From Methanomassiliicoccales archaeon PtaB.Bin134 (GTDB lineage: Archaea > Thermoplasmatota > Thermoplasmata > Methanomassiliicoccales > UBA472), in contig MVPZ01000165.1 in NCBI GenBank assembly GCA_002067045.1, positions 1-6,986 on the forward strand: 6,986 bases of DNA, written 5' to 3'. A program made the translations under genes and the position numbers. Every line of letters begins with the position of its first letter. Position 1 is the first letter of the stretch. Positions 1-6,220 of this stretch are shown here, piece by piece. Below the pieces are notes generated by a model, which was given only the letters and a program-made list of their open reading frames with translations, searched no databases and was not told the DNA's origin.

Positions 1-1197
1 GTACTCCTCAAGGGAGCCGTCGAGCACGATCAGTCCGGTGGCCATCTGCAGCACCGCCGCTCCGGCGAAGGGGAAAACGTTCAGCGCGGCCAGTGCGGTG
101 CCGGACATCCCCCGGGGGAAGGCGTCCTTGACCTGCCCGTATATCGGCACGTACCACCCGGCGAAGAAGCCGAAGATGAAGTGTAGCACGACGTACATCC
201 ACTGCTCGCGCATCGCCCCCGCGGACAGCCACATGGCCCCCCAGCAGAGGGTGAAGCAGGCCGTGCCGATCAGCAGCACCTTCCTCCGGGACCTCAGTAC
301 CCTGTCCGAGATGAACCCCGCGGCCGGGCAGCCGGCGATCATTCCCAGGCCCACGAAGGTCAGGGAGAAGCCGTAATCCACCTTGTCCCATCCCAGCACA
401 TCCCGGAAGAACGGTCCTCCCAGCAGCCCCTGGTACACCATCAGGCTGCCGTACATGAAGAAGAATATGGCCGCGTATGGCCAGAAGCGCATCCCCGAGC
501 CGAAGACCCGGCGGAGGGAGACCAGCACCGGCATCCTCTCCTCGGCCTCCCGGTCCACTGCGGGCAGCCCCACCTCCTCCGGGCGGTCCCGGACGAGAAG
601 CCACATCAGCCAGGTGAGCACCGCGGTCAGCACTCCCAGGGCCAGGAACACCCTCTGCCATCCCGCGTAGTCGGACATGGCTGCCAGCGGTCCCGCTGCC
701 GCCAGCCCTCCAACGTTCCCCACGGTGAGCAGCAGCCCCGTCAATGTGCTGAACTCGTCCCTGCGGAACCAGGAGGAGAGGACCTTGAGGGTGGGAACGT
801 AGACCATGGCCACCCCCACGCCGATCATAACCCTGCCCAGCACCACCATCTCGAAGCTCACGGCCAGGGCGGTGACGAAGGCTCCCAGGGCGGAGATGGC
901 CGTGAAGGCGCAAACGGTCCGGCGGGGCCCCCAGCGGTCGGTGAGCACGCCGCAGGGCAGCTGCATCACCGTGTAGGCGTAGAAGTACGCGGAGCTGAGC
1001 ACGGCGATGGAGGCCAATCCGACGCCGAAACTCTCCTGCAGGTCCGTGGCCAGGACCGCCGGGGACACCCGGTGGAAGTACACCAGGAAGTAGGTGAGGG
1101 CCAGGATGCCGAACACGGTCCAGCGGTTCCACAGGAGCCGGGCATGCCGGTGATACTTTTCCCTCGATCTCCCACCGCCCGCGGCCTTCAGGCCCAT
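1..1197 (-). CDS. MFS transporter, 12-TM type, 3' end outside window
   Basis: Integral membrane transporter of the major facilitator superfamily; the substrate cannot be told from sequence. The frame is open from an ATG at 1197 to the window edge, giving 399 codons without a stop. A basic N-terminal tail (about residues 1-25) precedes the first membrane helix (about 26-44). The MFS motif A, GxxxDRxGxRR, is at residues 83-93 between helices 2 and 3, and a weaker copy (GFISDR) follows helix 8. A charged cytoplasmic loop, rich in Glu, Asp and Arg, lies at about 204-225. I count eleven hydrophobic segments, so only the last helix and tail are missing. A second in-frame ATG at 1215 would add six residues; neither start has a convincing ribosome binding site. 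The same frame stays open back to the trpA stop. The opening helices, with a YFHR motif and a Ser-Ala-Tyr-Phe-Tyr-Ala-Tyr run, resemble anion/sugar-acid transporters (NarK- or MFSD1-like), but this is only an impression. Location 72 bases after trpA might suggest co-transcription, yet a promoter-like element precedes it. Confidence 0.88.
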   Translation of the reverse strand, partial: MGLKAAGGGRSREKYHRHARLLWNRWTVFGILALTYFLVYFHRVSPAVLATDLQESFGVGLASIAVLSSAYFYAYTVMQLPCGVLTDRWGPRRTVCAFTAISALGAFVTALAVSFEMVVLGRVMIGVGVAMVYVPTLKVLSSWFRRDEFSTLTGLLLTVGNVGGLAAAGPLAAMSDYAGWQRVFLALGVLTAVLTWLMWLLVRDRPEEVGLPAVDREAEERMPVLVSLRRVFGSGMRFWPYAAIFFFMYGSLMVYQGLLGGPFFRDVLGWDKVDYGFSLTFVGLGMIAGCPAAGFISDRVLRSRRKVLLIGTACFTLCWGAMWLSAGAMREQWMYVVLHFIFGFFAGWYVPIYGQVKDAFPRGMSGTALAALNVFPFAGAAVLQMATGLIVLDGSLEEY

Positions 1198-1204
1198 GAG
1201 GGGA

Positions 1205-1221
1205 GGGAAGCCCATCTTCCC
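1205..1221. repeat. Perfect 6-bp inverted repeat before the MFS gene
   Basis: The arms GGGAAG and CTTCCC (1205-1210 and 1216-1221) are perfect complements separated by five bases. The repeat sits between the TATA-like element and the transporter ATG, across the zone where transcription would be expected to start. It could be an operator for a dimeric regulator or a small 5' hairpin. The alternative ATG at 1215 lies in the spacer. The arms are short and GC-rich, so chance is possible. Confidence 0.35.
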
Positions 1222-1222
1222 G

Positions 1223-1236
1223 ATTAATACATTCGC
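1223..1236 (-). promoter_or_regulatory. Possible archaeal-type TATA box with BRE-like flank for the MFS gene
   Basis: Read on the minus strand, the sequence GCGAATGTATTAAT is the most AT-rich stretch of the 72-base gap. TGTATTAAT (1231-1223) resembles a TATA box, and the adenines just before it fit a TFB-recognition element. An archaeal start site about 25 bases further on would fall near 1200, only a few bases before the ATG at 1197. That would give a nearly leaderless transcript, consistent with the pyrimidine-rich sequence and absence of a ribosome binding site before that ATG. The interpretation depends on the organism being an archaeon. Confidence 0.35.
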
Positions 1237-1269
1237 TGAGGGTCCGCCGGGCCCATGGGGGCAGGTGGA

Positions 1270-2073
1270 TCACTTCATGGACGGTCCCCGACAGGCCCTG
1301 GTCAGTACCTTGACCTTCTCCCTGACGTCCCGGGGATCGCTCCCGTTCAGGGTCATGGCCACCAGGGCGCTGCCCACGATGACCCCGTCCACCCCCGCGG
1401 CCCTGGCCATCCTCACCTGATCCGGACCGGAGATGCCGAATCCCGCGGCCACGGGAACAACGCGATCGATTGAACGGGCCTCGCGCACCATCCTTCCCAG
1501 CTGCTCCCCGATGCCGTCGGAGGCCCCGGTCACACCGGTCCTGGTGACCAGATACAGGAAGCCGGACGTCGCTTCCATCAACGCCCTCTGCCTTTCCACC
1601 GGCGTGAGCGGAGTGGTCAGCTGCACCAGGTCCATTCCCTGTTCACGGCACACGGCCCGCAATCCAGGGGACTCATGAAGGGGCAGGTCCGGAACGATGA
1701 GGCCGTCCGCGCCGGCCTCCAGGGCCTCGCGGACGAAGCGCTCCTCGCCCCTGCGGAATATGGGGTTGTAGTAGCCCATGAGCACGATCGGCCTCTCCGT
1801 CCTCCGACGCAGTTCCCTGACCATGTCCATGACCTGCATCGGGGTGATGCCGTTCTCCAACGCCCTGACCCCCGCCTCCTGTATCACCGGGCCGTCGGCC
1901 ACCGGGTCGGAGAAGGGAATGCCCACCTCCAGCACGTCCGCTCCCCCCTCCAGGCAGGCCATTCCGAATTCCATGAACCGCTGCCTATCGGGGACCCCGG
2001 CCATCAGATAGCAGACCAGGGCGGCGCGCCCCTCATCCCGTGCTTTTGCGAACGCCTCATTAATCCTGCTCAT
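1270..2073 (-). CDS. trpA: Tryptophan synthase alpha subunit
   Basis: Cleaves indole-3-glycerol phosphate to indole and glyceraldehyde 3-phosphate in the cytoplasm and passes indole through a tunnel to TrpB in the alpha2beta2 complex. It has 267 residues, the usual length for a single TIM-barrel TrpA. The signature [15 protein letters not shown] covers residues 48-62 and holds both catalytic acids, Glu49 and Asp60, at the same numbers as in the Escherichia coli enzyme. Further family landmarks are YYNPIF, IVPDLP, the TRTGVTGA loop that closes over the active site, GFGIS, and the phosphate-binding VIVGSALV near the end. The ATG is chosen because it forms an ATGA overlap with the trpB stop and begins the family-like N-terminus. 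The frame is open much further upstream, but there it only gives a Gly/Arg-rich translation of trpB out of phase. It is the last trp gene; no T-rich terminator is visible after the stop. Confidence 0.97.
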   Translation of the reverse strand: MSRINEAFAKARDEGRAALVCYLMAGVPDRQRFMEFGMACLEGGADVLEVGIPFSDPVADGPVIQEAGVRALENGITPMQVMDMVRELRRRTERPIVLMGYYNPIFRRGEERFVREALEAGADGLIVPDLPLHESPGLRAVCREQGMDLVQLTTPLTPVERQRALMEATSGFLYLVTRTGVTGASDGIGEQLGRMVREARSIDRVVPVAAGFGISGPDQVRMARAAGVDGVIVGSALVAMTLNGSDPRDVREKVKVLTRACRGPSMK

Positions 2074-3242
2074 TCCACCACCCCCAGGCCGAACACCGTC
2101 TCCAGGTCCTTGTCCCCCCGCCCGGAGATGGTTATGACCACCACCTCGTCCCTGCTCATCCTCCCTGCCTCCATCATCCCCGCGTGCACCGCGTGGGCGC
2201 TCTCCAGGGCCGGAATTATTCCCTCGACCCGGGAAAGGGTCACGAAGGCCTCCAGGGCCTCCCGGTCGGTCACGCCCACGTAGCTTGCCCGTTCCAGGTC
2301 CTTCAGCAGACAGTGCTGCGGACCAACCCCCGGGTAGTCCAGGCCGGGGGCCACGCTGTGCGCCTCCTTTATCATGCCGTGCTCGTCCTGCAGCAGGTAG
2401 GCCTTGCAGCCCTGCAGCACCCCCACCTCCCCGCGGCTCAGGGAGGCGGAATGGCGTTCCGTGTCCAGCCCGTCCCCGGCGGCCTCCGCCCCCAGCAGCC
2501 GGACACGGTGGTCCTGGATGAAGGGGTGGAAGGTCCCGATGGCGTTGCTCCCTCCGCCCACGCAGGCCACCAGCAGGTCCGGGAGGCGGCCCTCGGCCTC
2601 CTGCAGCTGCCGGCGTATCTCCCGTCCGATCACGCTCTGGAAGTCGCGCACCATGCTGGGATAGGGATGCGGTCCCGCGGCCGTGCCCAGGAGATAGTAG
2701 GTGCTCTCCACGCTCTCCGCCCAGTCGCGGAACGCCTCGTTGATCGCGTCCTTGAGGAGCATCGAACCGGAGCGCACCTCGTGCACCAGGGCGCCCATGA
2801 GCCTCATGCGGAACACGTTCATACGCTGCCTGGCCACGTCCTTCTCCCCCATGTATATCTCCGCCCGCAGGCCCAGCACCGCGGCGGCCATGGCCGTCGC
2901 GGTCCCATGCTGCCCCGCGCCGGTCTCGGCGATCAGCCGTCCCTTGCCCATGCGCTTGGCCAGCAGGGCCTGCCCCATCACGTTGTTGAACTTGTGCGCT
3001 CCGCCATGGCACAGATCCTCCCTCTTCAGGTATATCCTGGCCCCCCCGCACCTTTCGGTGAGCCGTCTGGCGAAGTACAGGGGCGTCTCCCGCCCACCGT
3101 AATGCCGGTTGTACATCTCCAGCTCCTGAACGAAGGCCGGGTCCTCCATGGCCCTCAGGTATTCCCTCTCCAGCTCCAACAGGGCGGGCACCAGCACCTC
3201 CGGCACGTACTGTCCGCCGTACACTCCGAACCTAGCTTCCAT
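2070..3242 (-). CDS. trpB: Tryptophan synthase beta subunit (TrpB1 type)
   Basis: Pyridoxal phosphate enzyme that condenses indole with L-serine to make L-tryptophan, as partner of the adjacent TrpA. From the chosen ATG it has 390 residues, normal for the family. The PLP-binding lysine is in HGGAHKFNN (Lys84), the catalytic glutamate in AETGAGQHG (Glu106), and the phosphate-binding loop is GGGSNA at about 229-234. Other family landmarks are [42 protein letters not shown] and SGRGDKD. The motifs and length fit the TrpA-dependent TrpB1 type, not the longer TrpB2. A TTG lies immediately before the ATG, but GGTGA sits six bases from the ATG and only three from the TTG, so the ATG is preferred. 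The start shares one base with the trpF stop (TGATG), and the stop overlaps the trpA start by four bases, so translation of trpF, trpB and trpA is probably coupled. Confidence 0.97.
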   Translation of the reverse strand: MEARFGVYGGQYVPEVLVPALLELEREYLRAMEDPAFVQELEMYNRHYGGRETPLYFARRLTERCGGARIYLKREDLCHGGAHKFNNVMGQALLAKRMGKGRLIAETGAGQHGTATAMAAAVLGLRAEIYMGEKDVARQRMNVFRMRLMGALVHEVRSGSMLLKDAINEAFRDWAESVESTYYLLGTAAGPHPYPSMVRDFQSVIGREIRRQLQEAEGRLPDLLVACVGGGSNAIGTFHPFIQDHRVRLLGAEAAGDGLDTERHSASLSRGEVGVLQGCKAYLLQDEHGMIKEAHSVAPGLDYPGVGPQHCLLKDLERASYVGVTDREALEAFVTLSRVEGIIPALESAHAVHAGMMEAGRMSRDEVVVITISGRGDKDLETVFGLGVVE

Positions 3243-3856
3243 CAATTCTCACCTTTCAATGCTCTGATGAGCTCGCTCACCATGAGGGGGTCCTTGCCCC
3301 CGGCGCGCTCCACCCCGCTGGACACGTCCAGGGCGTAGGGCGAAACAATCTCCACGGCCTCCCGGACGTTCTGCGGTCCTATTCCCCCGGCCAACACCAC
3401 CGGCAAAGGGTCCAGCTCCTCCCGCAGCCTCCGGCTCAGGCTCCAATCGTGGGCACGGCCGTTGCCTCCGGCCCGGGGCCCGGGGCTGTCCAGCACCAGG
3501 GCCTCCAGGCGCTCCGCCGCGCAGGGATCGATCTTCACCCCCGGACGCACCGTCAGCATCCCCCAGACCGGCACTCCCATATCCGAAACCTCCTTCAGCA
3601 GACCCGGATCGAGGGGCGAGTGCAGCTGCAGCACATCGGGTTCCAGGGTCCTGATGATCACCCTGAGCGCTTCCATCCGGGTCTCGGTGGTCACCGCCAC
3701 CCTAACCCCGTCGCACACGGACATCAGCTCCGCGGCCCTCTCCAGCGGAAGGCAGCGGGGCGAATCGGACCGCACCACGAATCCAAGGTAGTCCGCCCCC
3801 CGGCAGGCCTCCAGGTCCCGGAGGGCGCGCAGGCCGCATATCTTCAACAGGGTCAT
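3242..3856 (-). CDS. trpF: Phosphoribosylanthranilate isomerase
   Basis: Catalyses the Amadori rearrangement of N-(5-phosphoribosyl)anthranilate to CdRP, the substrate of TrpC. It has 204 residues, the usual size of a monofunctional TIM-barrel TrpF. The N-terminal KICG holds the catalytic cysteine (Cys7), and the catalytic aspartate is Asp123 in LVLDS. The typical GGxGxxxDW segment follows at about 130-138 (GGNGRAHDW). [10 protein letters not shown] (155-164) and DVSSGVE (177-183) form the phosphate-binding end of the barrel. The usual LHG after strand 4 reads LHS here. The ATG forms an ATGA overlap with the trpC stop; the frame continues upstream of it but gives only a Gly/Arg/Pro-rich shadow of trpC. 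Cys7 lies at the family-standard distance from this ATG, which supports the start. trpF is not fused to trpC, unlike in Escherichia coli. Confidence 0.96.
   Translation of the reverse strand: MTLLKICGLRALRDLEACRGADYLGFVVRSDSPRCLPLERAAELMSVCDGVRVAVTTETRMEALRVIIRTLEPDVLQLHSPLDPGLLKEVSDMGVPVWGMLTVRPGVKIDPCAAERLEALVLDSPGPRAGGNGRAHDWSLSRRLREELDPLPVVLAGGIGPQNVREAVEIVSPYALDVSSGVERAGGKDPLMVSELIRALKGEN
3248..3253 (-). promoter_or_regulatory. Ribosome binding site GGTGAG of trpB
   Basis: GGTGAG, inside the last codons of trpF, matches the GGAGGTGA complement of the 16S rRNA 3' end. GGTGA ends six bases before the ATG at 3242, which decides for that ATG over the adjoining TTG at 3245. Confidence 0.7.
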
Positions 3857-4644
3857 GCGCCCAGCCTCAGGGAGATGAGCTTGTCCCTCGGGCATGGGGA
3901 GGAGCTCAGGGCCGTGCCTATCAGCACCCCGGAACCCCCCAGCTCCCGGACCCTGCGGAGGTCCTCCAGGGAGCCCATCATGCTCATGACCAGGGTCGGC
4001 CGCTCGTCTCCCCGGACCAAGGTCAGGGCTTCTGCGAGAAGGTCCGGGCCGGGCCTGAATGAACGCAGGTCCCGGCGGTTGTAGGCCAGGACATCGGCCC
4101 TGGAGCCCCGGGCCTCCTGGAGCTCCTCCAGCGAGGAAGCTTCCAGCACCACCTCCAGCCCCAGGCTGTGCGCGTGTTCCATCAGGTCGTCCCTCCCCTC
4201 GGCCAGGTCCATGTCGAAAACACCCTGTATGAGCAGGATGGCGGAGGCCCCCGCGCGGGCGGCGCAGTTCACCTGCTCCCGGTCCACCACGAAGTCCTTC
4301 ATCATCACCGGCAGCCCGGTCCGGCAGGCCATCCTCAGGTAACGGAGCGAACCCTGGAAGAAGCGGGGCTCGGTGAGCACGGAGAGGCCCGCGGCGCCAC
4401 CGGAACGGTAGTCCTCGATCAGCTCCTCGGCAACATGCGTTCCCAGCCTTCCGGCCACGGGAGAGGCCAGCTTGACCTCCGCCACCACCGGGAAGCTCTC
4501 GCTCTCGCCCAGGGCGGAGACCATCGAGGGCCGGGGACCTTGTCCACAGACAGCTGCCTCCGAGGTGCTGTAGAACCCGCAATCCACCAGTTCCCTGGCG
4601 TTCTGGACCAGCAGTGACAGTCGGTCCTCCACCCCGCTCAGCAA
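3853..4644 (-). CDS. trpC: Indole-3-glycerol phosphate synthase, atypical C-terminal motif
   Basis: Decarboxylates and cyclises CdRP to indole-3-glycerol phosphate. It is a TIM barrel of 263 residues, within the family range. Residues that match the Sulfolobus solfataricus active site are Glu56 and Lys58 (AEVK), Ser61, Lys116 (MKDF, the general acid), Glu168 (VVLEA, the general base) and Asn189 (YNRRDL); the phosphate end reads VLIGTAL at 240-246. By ungapped alignment on both sides, the nearly invariant ESG(I) motif (Glu210-Ser211-Gly212 in Sulfolobus) is replaced here by Met-Ser-Met-Met at 220-223; the serine may be kept but the glutamate is lost. The frame reads cleanly through this point. 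The chosen start is TTG, because GGTGA lies six bases upstream, the same spacing as at trpB; a CTG at 4641 and a GTG at 4632 are alternatives. It overlaps trpD by seven bases and trpF by four. Family assignment is firm, full activity less so. Confidence 0.92.
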   Translation of the reverse strand: MLSGVEDRLSLLVQNARELVDCGFYSTSEAAVCGQGPRPSMVSALGESESFPVVAEVKLASPVAGRLGTHVAEELIEDYRSGGAAGLSVLTEPRFFQGSLRYLRMACRTGLPVMMKDFVVDREQVNCAARAGASAILLIQGVFDMDLAEGRDDLMEHAHSLGLEVVLEASSLEELQEARGSRADVLAYNRRDLRSFRPGPDLLAEALTLVRGDERPTLVMSMMGSLEDLRRVRELGGSGVLIGTALSSSPCPRDKLISLRLGA

Positions 4645-5630
4645 GCGACCTCACCCCTGCTCGCCGCTATGTACTCCCTCATCCGGTTGAAGGCCCTCCC
4701 GCTGTCGACGGTCATCTCGGCCAGGGACACCCCGGAGGCCAGAGTGGGCACCTTACCGGCGATCAGCAGGGCGCAGGCGGAGTTCAGCAGCACCGCGTCC
4801 CTGCGCTCGCCGAGCTTTCCCCTGAGTATCTCGCAGCAGGCCCGGGCGGCCGCCTGCGGGGCCATCTCCGCTACCGCACCGGGGGCGCAGGTCCGGAACC
4901 CCAGCTCCTCCGGGGTCAGCTGGTACCTTTCAACCTCCCCGTTCCGGAGCTCGCAGACCGTGGTCGGTCCGCACAGGGACACCTCGTCCATGCCCGGGAG
5001 CCCATGCACCACCATGGCCCTCTCCACCCCCAGGAGCTCGAGGGCCTGCGGGATGATATCCAGGAGGGAGGGGTCGCTCACTCCCATGAGCTGCCTTCGC
5101 GGTCCCAACACGGGGTTCATCAGCGGGCCCATGACATTGAAGAGGGTCCTCCGGGGGACCAGCCGCCTGGCCTTGGCCACGCGGCGCATCGCGGGATGGA
5201 AGCCAGGAGCGAACAGGAAGGTGAAACCGAACCGGTCCAGCATCCTCTGGCAGGCCTCCACGCCGGGGGATATGTCCGCCCCGATGGACTCCAGCAGGTC
5301 CGCGCTGCCGCATCTGCCGATGGAGGAACGGTTGCCATGCTTGGCCACCGGGACCCCGGCCGCGGAGACCACGAACGAGCTGACGGTGCTGATGTTGAAG
5401 GTCCTCACCGTCGCCCCTCCGGTCCCGCAAAGGTCCATGACCATGGGATGGCGGGTGGCGATGCGCACGCTCTGCGCGTAGAACACCGAGACCATGCCCA
5501 TGAGGTCCTTCAGCGAATCGCCCTGCGAGGACATCTCCCGCAGGCGATCGGCGATGTCCTGGTCGGACATCCTGCCCTCCAGTATGCGCGAGGCGAACAT
5601 CTGGGCGGGCATCTCTCCGGCGCTGCTCAT
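4638..5630 (-). CDS. trpD: Anthranilate phosphoribosyltransferase
   Basis: Transfers phosphoribose from PRPP to anthranilate. It has 330 residues. The PRPP-binding loop is present as GTGG (69-72) followed by TFNIST (77-82). KHGNRS (97-102), GSAD (108-111), HPAM (145-148), Arg161 in RRTLFN, GPLMNP (168-173) and the Mg-binding Asp215-Glu216 in GMDEVS match the family in order. Two departures stand out. The aspartate that normally follows GTGG is Ala73. The N-terminus before the loop is about ten residues shorter than in Sulfolobus, so the first helix of the small domain is reduced. The ATG gives an ATGA overlap with the trpG stop and has GGAGG seven bases upstream. The reading frame is open further upstream, but there it is only a low-complexity shadow of trpG. 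TrpD is separate from TrpG, unlike the fused enterobacterial protein. Confidence 0.95.
   Translation of the reverse strand: MSSAGEMPAQMFASRILEGRMSDQDIADRLREMSSQGDSLKDLMGMVSVFYAQSVRIATRHPMVMDLCGTGGATVRTFNISTVSSFVVSAAGVPVAKHGNRSSIGRCGSADLLESIGADISPGVEACQRMLDRFGFTFLFAPGFHPAMRRVAKARRLVPRRTLFNVMGPLMNPVLGPRRQLMGVSDPSLLDIIPQALELLGVERAMVVHGLPGMDEVSLCGPTTVCELRNGEVERYQLTPEELGFRTCAPGAVAEMAPQAAARACCEILRGKLGERRDAVLLNSACALLIAGKVPTLASGVSLAEMTVDSGRAFNRMREYIAASRGEVAC
4650..4655 (-). promoter_or_regulatory. Ribosome binding site GGTGAG before the TTG start of trpC
   Basis: GGTGAG within the end of trpD. GGTGA ends six bases before the TTG at 4644, the same spacing found at trpB. There is no ATG nearby in the trpC frame, so this site is the main argument for a TTG start. 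Confidence 0.6.
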
Positions 5631-6220
5631 TCCACCGCCTCCAGGGCAGCCACGAAGTTGGCGATAAGGTCGTCCCCCCGGTCGGTCAGCACCGATTCGG
5701 GATGGAACTGCAGCCCCTCGATGGGGAAGCGGCGGTGCCGCAAGCCCATGACCACCCTCTCCTCGCTGCGCGCGGAGACCTCCAGGCAATCCGGGAGGCT
5801 GTCCTCCACCACGGCCAGGGAATGATACCTTCCGGCGGTCAGCGGGGAGGGCAGGCCCCGGAACACGCCGCGCCCGTCATGGGTCACCAGCGAGGAACGG
5901 CCATGCATGGGCGAGGGGGATAATTCCACCCGGCCCCCGAAGGCGCAGGCGATGCCCTGGTGTCCCAGGCACACCCCCAGGGTGGGCAGCCGGGGCGAGA
6001 TCCCTTTCAGCAGCTCCATGCAGACCCCGAAGTCCCCGGAACGGGAGGGATGTCCCGGCCCAGGGGATATGACCATCCCCTGGAAGCGCCCCTCGACCAT
6101 CCGAGGGTCGACGAGGTCGTTGCGCACCACCGTCGGCTCGGCCCCGGCAGCGGCCAGGGAGTGGGCCAGGTTGTACACGAAGGAATCGTAGTTGTCCACC
6201 ACCAGCACCCTGGGCCTCAT
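5627..6220 (-). CDS. trpG: Anthranilate synthase glutamine amidotransferase subunit
   Basis: Class I (triad) glutamine amidotransferase that hydrolyses glutamine and supplies ammonia to TrpE for anthranilate formation. It has 197 residues, the usual size of a stand-alone TrpG. The N-terminal VLVVDNYDSFVYNL is characteristic of TrpG/PabA. SPGPG (52-56) forms the oxyanion region, the nucleophile is Cys84 in LGVCLGHQ, and the His-Glu pair is His173 and Glu175 in FHPES. MHGR (105-108), HDG and RYHSL are further TrpG/PabA landmarks. The ATG is chosen for its ATGA overlap with the trpE stop and because the conserved N-terminus begins at once. TrpG and PabA cannot be separated by sequence alone; the location between trpE and trpD makes the tryptophan role clear, though a shared role in folate-type pathways is not excluded. 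Confidence 0.96.
   Translation of the reverse strand: MRPRVLVVDNYDSFVYNLAHSLAAAGAEPTVVRNDLVDPRMVEGRFQGMVISPGPGHPSRSGDFGVCMELLKGISPRLPTLGVCLGHQGIACAFGGRVELSPSPMHGRSSLVTHDGRGVFRGLPSPLTAGRYHSLAVVEDSLPDCLEVSARSEERVVMGLRHRRFPIEGLQFHPESVLTDRGDDLIANFVAALEAVE

Larger units (their letters stand above)
1198..1269. other. Intergenic gap between trpA and the MFS gene
   Basis: This 72-base gap is the only non-coding DNA between genes in the window. Besides the TATA-like element and the 6-bp inverted repeat it has the 8-base palindrome CCCATGGG and a weak GC-rich hairpin (arms GGGCCC and GGACCC with a mismatch). No T tract follows that hairpin, so neither a bacterial intrinsic nor a U-rich archaeal terminator can be called. 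Confidence 0.6.

Noticed and set aside
1241..1260. GC-rich hairpin and CCCATGGG palindrome after trpA as a terminator
   Set aside because: The stem is short with a mismatch and no T-rich tract follows on the minus strand, so there is no basis for calling a terminator.
8..1273. Minus-strand open frame (421 codons) over the MFS gene in another frame
   Set aside because: Its product is Arg/Gly/Pro/His-rich without membrane helices, whereas the adjacent frame encodes eleven hydrophobic segments and MFS motif A.
2074..3051. Upstream extension of the trpA frame, suggesting a larger fusion protein
   Set aside because: The added region is a Gly/Arg-rich out-of-phase translation of trpB. The ATG at 2073 with an ATGA overlap gives the family-standard N-terminus. 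The same reasoning rejects upstream extensions of trpF (to 4654), trpD (to 5789) and trpG (to 6277).
2184..3338. Long plus-strand open frame (384 codons) opposite trpB and the end of trpF
   Set aside because: It lies antisense to a fully motif-supported trpB, has a His/Gly/Pro/Gln-rich composition with no domain, and is the expected by-product of GC-rich codon third positions.
3970..3990. Similarity of the TrpC MSMMG stretch to the SMG motif of type I dehydroquinate dehydratase
   Set aside because: It is a few residues only; the rest of the protein is clearly TrpC in motif order and the gene sits within a trp operon.
3961..4020. Frameshift in trpC as the reason for the missing ESG motif
   Set aside because: The same frame gives well-conserved TrpC sequence both before (YNRRDL) and after (VLIGTAL), at normal spacing, so no single indel can explain it.
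4614..5825. Plus-strand open frame (403 codons) opposite trpD
   Set aside because: It is antisense to conserved TrpD, low in complexity (Gly, His, Arg) and has no recognisable motif.
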